A stretch of DNA of 17,969 nucleotides from Hemicentrotus pulcherrimus (lineage: Eukaryota > Echinodermata > Echinoidea > Camarodonta > Strongylocentrotidae): NCBI GenBank assembly GCA_003118195.1, contig BEXV01002667.1:2702-20670 (forward strand). Reading direction: 5' to 3'. This document shows positions 15,701-17,969 of the stretch, piece by piece (within the stretch, counting starts at the first letter, position 1; the number at the start of each line of letters is the position of its first letter). The notes under the pieces are model-generated. The model worked only from the letters and a program-made list of their open reading frames with translations, was not told where the DNA came from and did not search any database. A program made the translations under genes and the position numbers.

Positions 15701-17409
15701 CTATATAGATGAAGACATTAATTTGAAAAATCCAGAGGAAAAATGTCCTGAAGTGTTCAAACATCTCTGTGAAGAAGTACCAAAAAAGACCCATGTTGGG
15801 CTGTAGGTTGGGCACTGCTAATCTGAAAGAATGAAACACAAAATGTTGATAAATAATTTATTAAATAATGTTGCTGTCTTCAAAGCTAAGATGAGAGTGG
15901 GAAACACACCAGGACCAAGTGGGTTAAAAAAGTATACCTGTCTCATTTTGAGCTTAATCAGTTTGCATAAAAGTGGAGTCTAATGGGGAATTTGACATAG
16001 TTGGGGTGTTTACCCAATGACAGGTGTTGTCAATCCCCAGGATAATCTTTAGTTTTATGACCAACAAGCTTTATGTACTGCTAGATGTCTTTTTTGCGTA
16101 TTTCAATTTTTTACATTTTATGTAGCGTAATCAATAAAATCATGCACTCTTATTGTTATTTGAAAATTTTGTTTTTGATTTTAACAAATGCAGAATAATC
16201 TGCTTTAAAAAAAAAAATTAAAAAATTGCAGATTGAGCAAGCAATCTGTGGGAAATTTCCTTCCAGCAAAATTCCTCATGATTTGAGTGATTGTCACAGT
16301 TTCAGAGTAGGCTTTGAGCTATATTTAAATACAAAGTGTAGAACCTCTCAAACCCAAACCGGTGCCTATTGAAATTGCTTAATGGAGGGAAGCATAATGG
16401 GAACGGGATTTTAAGAAATATTCAACCAAAGGAAGAGTGTAATGTTACGGTAATACCCACGGAAAAGACTTTTAATAATAATAATAATAATAACTCACAT
16501 TTATAATGCGCCTAATGCTTTGTCTCTAGGCGCAGCACATATTATGACCCCGATCATTGGATTCAGGCTTACCGTAATTAACGTTGAATAAACCGCCCTC
16601 GTGTATTAACAGCACCCCCTATTATGACCTTTAAAAAATATAAAAAATAAAAATTCGACGACGGCGGGATTTGAACTCTTGCGGGCAGTTGTAGAATGGG
16701 ACCCGAAACCAGCGCCTTAGACCGCGCGGCCATCTCGCACCGATGCCATAACCTGCAGTTTTTTGTAATGTATACATTGAAATGGATTGAAAACGGCAAC
16801 TTCGCATGCTGGATGCTTCGCGGCAGGTCCGTTAAACGGCCTCTTCTTTTACTTTTGCAATGCATTGGCACAAACTTAGATCAAGATCTATCAGCATTCT
16901 TTTTGGAAGATTATTTGCGTCTTCATGTCAACAATGCGAGATAAAAATGTCGGTAAAATGTGTGGGAAATGTCCTGTACCATAGTGGTATAGTAATTGTA
17001 CCATTTGTAGTCCCATATGTTCAAATTTGAGCTGGTTTTGACTTACTTTTGGTTTTGTTTTTGGGTGCAACGTGTATAAACCGCACACCCGACTATGACA
17101 TTTTTTCGGCGGCAAAAAGGTGCGGTCTATACACCGTTTATTACGGTACCCGCAACACAATGTATGCACATTTTCCACTCCCTGGGGAGCATTCCAGCCA
17201 GTAGGCATGTTACATTCCTTGTGGTACAAAAAATATATATTGAAAACTCACATGCATCCATAAGTAGACCTTAGGAACCCCCAAGAGTCGAGCATGAGGA
17301 AGGAGAGACCCAGCAAACAGGCTAACCAGAAAAAGAAGATGGCTACAGTTAACATGATAGAACGTACCGCCTCTGGACTTTGGTAATTCACTGCTTTATC
17401 TTGAGATCC
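7864..17409 (-). CDS. PIGU: PIGU (GPI transamidase subunit U), C-terminal half, five exons
   Basis: The coding join on the minus strand is 17409-17252, 15822-15679, 14310-14186, 10382-10240, 7977-7864. It encodes 227 residues ending in TGA and lacks the N-terminal half, which must lie to the right of the window (human PIGU is about 435 residues). Seen: phases 0, 2, 1, 1, 0 join cleanly, every internal splice site is GT-AG, and the product is strongly hydrophobic. Motifs include [33 protein letters not shown] and [18 protein letters not shown], which I recognise as PIGU/Cdc91 hallmarks, plus a basic C-terminal tail after FGFLRRKF. Known: PIGU is a multi-pass ER membrane subunit of the GPI transamidase (with PIGK, GPAA1, PIGT, PIGS), which attaches preformed GPI anchors to C-terminal signals; it helps bind the GPI lipid. 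No frameshift or stop is seen in the exons, so the gene looks intact here. Confidence 0.95.
8842..9258. mobile_element. Foldback-type element with long inverted arms, 417 bp
   Basis: The left arm starts TTATGCTAAGTTCACACCG (8842) and the right arm ends CGGTGCGAACTTAGCATAA (9258). The arms stay similar with small gaps for well over 100 bases, through GACGCCGAATT, CGGCGAGCAAAGCGGCGGC, AAGACCGTAATAGAGC and ACATTCGGCAAGAGCG. AAAGC occurs at least ten times and GCTTT at least six. There is no coding sequence. The class is uncertain: the TTA/TAA at the ends would suit a Harbinger-like target, but no convincing direct duplication is visible. Confidence 0.85.
9328..9354. repeat. Extra right terminus of the foldback element
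   Basis: TTCGGCGTCGGTGTGAACTG then TGCATAA repeats the right end at 9232-9258 in direct orientation with a few changes, 96 bases further out. It suggests two overlapping or nested copies, or a second usable end. Confidence 0.8.
9630..9886 (+). pseudogene. LINE ORF2 C-terminal remnant
   Basis: About 85 residues, from roughly [11 protein letters not shown] to the stop, with [14 protein letters not shown] as the recognisable core. In intact elements this stretch closes a protein of several hundred to about a thousand residues. Here the endonuclease and reverse transcriptase domains are missing. An A-run (9840-9850) in the frame may hide a small frameshift. Confidence 0.6.
9630..10205 (+). mobile_element. 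LINE 3' end (CR1/L2-like) with protein C-terminus and tail
   Basis: The frame running to 9886 contains [20 protein letters not shown] followed by a lysine-rich stretch. This is the GxxLWNxLP motif found at the very C-terminus of CR1/L2-type LINE reverse transcriptase proteins. A long AT-rich 3' UTR follows, then AATAAA at 10183-10188 and a GAATT-type short tandem tail ending at about 10205. The catalytic reverse transcriptase part is absent, so it is a 5'-truncated dead copy, antisense to PIGU in an intron. The 5' limit is approximate. Confidence 0.75.
10240..10382 (-). CDS. PIGU: PIGU exon (143 nt)
   Basis: Acceptor ccttgtacag|ATTTCCG; donor GCACAG|gtaagg. Two bases complete the split Tyr codon, then 47 residues run from [10 protein letters not shown] to IYNTAQ, ending in phase 0. 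It carries [18 protein letters not shown], the best known PIGU signature (human [18 protein letters not shown]), and two hydrophobic segments. The exon is hemmed in by mobile-element ends: a plus-strand LINE tail stops 34 bases past the donor side and a minus-strand retroelement tail begins about 28 bases before the acceptor side. Confidence 0.96.
10411..10429. repeat. GATA tetranucleotide run (retroelement tail)
   Basis: About four GATA units, interpreted as the tail of the minus-strand element starting here. Confidence 0.85.
10411..10900 (-). mobile_element. Minus-strand non-LTR retroelement 3' end with CTAT tail
   Basis: Read on the minus strand, AATAAA (10435-10430) is followed at once by CTATC repeats (to 10411), the usual ending of a LINE or SINE with a short tandem tail. 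Upstream there is AT-rich sequence without a recognisable protein. The far boundary (about 10900) is a guess. Confidence 0.5.
11655..11680. repeat. AC dinucleotide microsatellite
   Basis: Thirteen uninterrupted AC units in a PIGU intron. Confidence 0.95.
12111..12298 (-). repeat. Interspersed repeat, copy 2 (inverted)
   Basis: On the minus strand it reads CCACTGCACTACTTATAGCT, CCCTCTATATACCAAACA, TGGTCCCCCATGATCCCC and CCACCTGTCAGTGACAGTGC, colinear with 3847-4024. It lies in the large PIGU intron about 8 kb from copy 1. Confidence 0.8.
12375..12900 (-). mobile_element. Minus-strand LINE-like 3' end with CATTAC tail
   Basis: On the minus strand AATAAA (12396-12391) is followed by ACCATTACCATTACCA, a typical LINE-type short tandem tail. 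The upstream part contains microsatellites and AT-rich sequence. A possible decayed coding part around 12900-13130 on the same strand has stops and no motif I can identify. The far limit is uncertain. Confidence 0.5.
12744..12770. repeat. AT dinucleotide microsatellite
   Basis: About thirteen AT units, preceded by a GA-rich purine stretch (about 12675-12735). Confidence 0.95.
13265..13272. repeat. Left 8-bp target site duplication of the hAT-type element
   Basis: GTAACGAT, identical to 13705-13712 immediately right of the element. An exact match over 8 bp suggests an insertion that has not decayed much. Confidence 0.92.
13273..13704. mobile_element. hAT-type non-autonomous element (MITE), 432 bp
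   Basis: Terminal inverted repeats TAGTGCTGTCATCGA (13273-13287) and its exact complement (13690-13704) are flanked by a perfect 8-bp direct duplication GTAACGAT (13265-13272, 13705-13712). An 8-bp target duplication with short inverted repeats is the hallmark of hAT transposons. TGTCGAC occurs five times near the two ends (13301, 13342, 13607, 13626, 13673), which would suit transposase binding sites. No transposase is encoded, so it must have been moved by a related autonomous copy. Inserted in a PIGU intron. Confidence 0.93.
13388..13428. repeat. GC-rich imperfect palindrome inside the hAT-type element
   Basis: Arms GGCATGCA (13388-13395) and TGCATGCC (13421-13428) enclose a CG-rich core with GACCGACCGGTACGG and CCGGCCGGCG, itself partly self-complementary. 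It is strikingly GC-rich for this AT-rich region and could form a hairpin or cruciform. Confidence 0.8.
13705..13712. repeat. Right 8-bp target site duplication of the hAT-type element
   Basis: GTAACGAT, directly after the right inverted repeat; pairs with 13265-13272. Confidence 0.92.
14074..14132. repeat. Stem-loop, 59 bp
   Basis: CTTTGGACTTGGT (14074-14086) and ACCAAGTGTCCAAAG (14118-14132) pair with a two-base bulge. The loop contains a second small palindrome, CGAGGACCTCG. It lies in the PIGU intron 54 bases downstream of a donor site. Function unknown. Confidence 0.65.
14186..14310 (-). CDS. PIGU: PIGU exon (125 nt)
   Basis: Acceptor atcttttcag|AGGGCACC; donor TTCCACT|gtaagt. It encodes the last base of a split Arg codon, 41 residues from [10 protein letters not shown] to PIWSHTFH, and the first base of a split Tyr codon. 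[21 protein letters not shown] matches the human [12 protein letters not shown] region closely. The segment is largely membrane-embedded, with the polar SYPSVGD loop between two hydrophobic stretches. An alternative AG two bases downstream would break the reading frame with the preceding exon. Confidence 0.95.
14311..15678 (-). other. PIGU: PIGU intron, 1368 bases
   Basis: Starts gtaaag and ends tttcag. It holds a CACAATGT/CCTGGGGAG repeat copy near 14439-14470 and two occurrences of ATTACCGGTAC (15312-15322 and 15579-15589) that look like fragments of one repeat family. The open frame at 14950-15162 has no recognisable domain. Confidence 0.85.
14439..14470 (+). repeat. CACAATGT/CCTGGGGAG interspersed repeat, copy 1
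   Basis: CACAATGTGCACC, then TCCACTACCTGGGGAG and TATTCC. The same word order is found at 17156-17196 in another PIGU intron. Too short to classify. Confidence 0.5.
15679..15822 (-). CDS. PIGU: PIGU exon (144 nt)
   Basis: Acceptor tctttcag|ATTAGC; donor ATGAG|gtaaag. The first base completes the split Ile codon, then 47 residues follow from [11 protein letters not shown] to APLAIKM, with AG carried to the next exon as part of Arg. It contains [14 protein letters not shown], one of the most conserved stretches of PIGU, followed by a membrane segment [19 protein letters not shown]. The frame has no ATG-started open run of useful length, so it was found by following the splice from the upstream exon. 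Confidence 0.95.
16473..16492. repeat. TAA trinucleotide run (SINE tail)
   Basis: Six to seven TAA units, read as ATT on the minus strand, at the 3' end of the proposed SINE. Confidence 0.9.
16655..16741 (-). pseudogene. tRNA-Leu-like sequence (SINE head)
   Basis: On the minus strand, A-box-like TGGCCGCGCGGTCTAAGGCGC and B-box-like GAGTTCAAATCCC have the spacing of a long-variable-arm tRNA, closest in sequence to tRNA-Leu. The acceptor and T stems pair poorly and the putative anticodon loop TTCGGGT would not give a Leu anticodon. It is therefore not a working tRNA gene. Confidence 0.6.
17066..17150. repeat. Palindromic GTATAAACCGCAC-type element
   Basis: CGTGTATAAACCGCAC (17071-17086) and GTGCGGTCTATACACCG (from 17121) are inverted copies of one another with few differences. 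They are separated by a short spacer with CCGACTATGACA and TTCGGCGGC. TTACGGTA follows at the right end. Related sequence occurs at 16569-16627 and 17934-17969. Confidence 0.7.
17156..17196 (+). repeat. CACAATGT/CCTGGGGAG interspersed repeat, copy 2
   Basis: CACAATGTATGCACA, then TCCACTCCCTGGGGAG and CATTCC, colinear with 14439-14470. Confidence 0.5.
17252..17409 (-). CDS. PIGU: PIGU exon (first in window, 158 nt)
   Basis: Acceptor tcctacag precedes GGATCTCAAG; the donor is GCAT|gtgagt. It encodes 52 residues, [15 protein letters not shown] through STYGC, then two bases (AT) of a split Ile codon. The hydrophobic run from about [12 protein letters not shown] to GLSFLML is one membrane segment, followed by [11 protein letters not shown], which lines up with SSWDFIPAVYG of human PIGU. 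It starts in phase 0. The reading frame stays open past the acceptor to 17493, but that part does not resemble PIGU and is intron. The preceding exon is outside the window. Confidence 0.93.
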
Positions 17410-17969
17410 CTGTAGGACAAGAAGAAGAAACAAAATGGATGAGTAGAGATCAATGAAATGGAGCGAAGCTTGGCAAATACTGGTAAACGCCATCTACGTC
17501 TTCTTTTGGACAACTGCACGTAAACGAATGGACTTGATTAGCGGTAGTCAGCGGCAATAAGAGAGCACTGTACAGTCAGTTTGTCATTGGCAATTGCTCT
17601 TGTTATACTGTACTATTATACAAATATATTATCACAATCTAATCACATATTAGGTGAATATAAATCATCACAAAGCAATGAATTGGCTCTTTATACCATT
17701 CCACACATTGAAGTGTTAAAAGATTTTAAAAATACTGACTTATTTCTTATTTTCAAGGAGAAACGGTTGGGAAAATTAAAAAATGGTTGGGAGAATTTAC
17801 TGTTAATCACAGTTAGAGGGTGTTGCACAGTGACGCCTTCAAGAAAACCATAAATATCTTTGTGGTTTGAGAATTTTCCCAGGATTTTTTGCCTGTTAGA
17901 GGGTAAGTACAGTGGAAGGAATATAATAAGTACCGTAAATCTCCGTGTATAAGACGCACCCGTGTATAA
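17410..17969 (-). other. PIGU: PIGU upstream intron (partial)
   Basis: Intronic by position, upstream of the first visible exon. No exon of the N-terminal half is recognisable. The right edge (17934-17969) holds a GTATAAGACGCACC-type interspersed repeat cut by the window end. An open frame at 17581-17853 has no resemblance to PIGU or to anything I know. Confidence 0.6.
17934..17969 (+). repeat. GTATAAGACGCACC-type repeat, cut by window end
   Basis: TACCGTAAATCTCCGTG followed by TATAAGACGCACCCGTGTATAA: two GTGTATAA words around GACGCACCC. Same family as 17066-17150 and 16569-16627 by its TACCGTAA lead and GTATAA core. Confidence 0.6.

Larger units (their letters stand above)
16472..16741 (-). 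mobile_element. tRNA-derived SINE with ATT tail
   Basis: Minus strand: a tRNA-like head at 16741-16655 (GGTGCGAGATGGCCG...), a body ending in GGCGCATTATAAATG, and a tail of ATT units (16492-16473). A pol III promoter-like pair inside the head and a short tandem tail make a SINE more likely than separate repeats. The body carries a TTACGGTAA / TTAATACACGAGGGCGG segment related to the elements at 17066 and 17934, which may be a nested insertion. Confidence 0.65.
15823..17251 (-). other. PIGU: PIGU intron, 1429 bases
   Basis: Starts gtgagt and ends ttcag. It contains a tRNA-headed SINE with an ATT tail (16472-16741), a palindromic GTATAAACCGCAC-type element (17066-17150) and a copy of a CACAATGT/CCTGGGGAG interspersed repeat (17156-17189). 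The stretch 15830-16440 shows nothing beyond AT-rich sequence. Confidence 0.85.

Noticed and set aside
16655..16741. A functional tRNA gene
   Set aside because: The acceptor and T stems do not pair well, and it is followed by a SINE body and ATT tail.
17248..17493. 81-codon frame taken whole as a gene
   Set aside because: Only 17252-17409 fits PIGU; the leading part lies upstream of a good acceptor and the last codons cross the donor.
1..17969. CRISPR array, bacterial operon or prophage
   Set aside because: No spaced direct repeats, no ribosome-binding sites with adjoining long frames; the split PIGU gene shows the DNA is animal.

Overview
The window is animal genomic DNA: AT-rich, intron-rich and dense with simple repeats and interspersed elements. 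Most of it is non-coding. The one gene I recognise is the 3' half of PIGU, a subunit of the ER GPI transamidase, on the minus strand. Its protein resembles human PIGU clearly but at moderate identity. With short-interspersed MITE, LINE and SINE debris of a kind common in marine invertebrates, this suggests an invertebrate animal, perhaps an echinoderm or another non-vertebrate deuterostome. The species is inferred, not shown.

Layout of PIGU, in transcription order (right to left): five exons at 17409-17252, 15822-15679, 14310-14186, 10382-10240 and 7977-7864. All internal boundaries fit GT-AG and the phases join without a break, giving 227 residues up to a TGA stop. The N-terminal half must lie beyond the right edge. 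The introns are 1429, 1368, 3803 and 2262 bases. A plausible 3' UTR runs from 7863 to a double AATAAA at 5331-5319.

Mobile elements fill the introns and the 3' flank. They include a 432-bp hAT-type non-autonomous element with a perfect 8-bp target duplication (13265-13712) and a long-arm foldback element (8842-9258) with an extra terminus at 9354. A nested pair sits at 6028-6776, where an element between TTAA sites lies inside a CAGTGGAACCTC-ended element and contains an exact 65-bp tandem duplication. There are also a plus-strand LINE 3' end with the tail of its protein (about 9630-10205), two minus-strand non-LTR 3' ends (10411 and 12375), a tRNA-headed SINE (16472-16741), and several copies of a GTATAARACCGCAC-type repeat near the right edge.

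The left 5 kb holds no gene I can name: microsatellites, one interspersed repeat whose inverted relative is in PIGU intron 10383-14185, and one weak candidate terminal exon. I found no new multi-gene system. The most unusual structures are the nested elements in the presumed 3' UTR, the hAT element with its TGTCGAC sites and GC-rich palindrome, the foldback element with a duplicated end, and the 143-bp PIGU exon squeezed between two converging retroelement tails.
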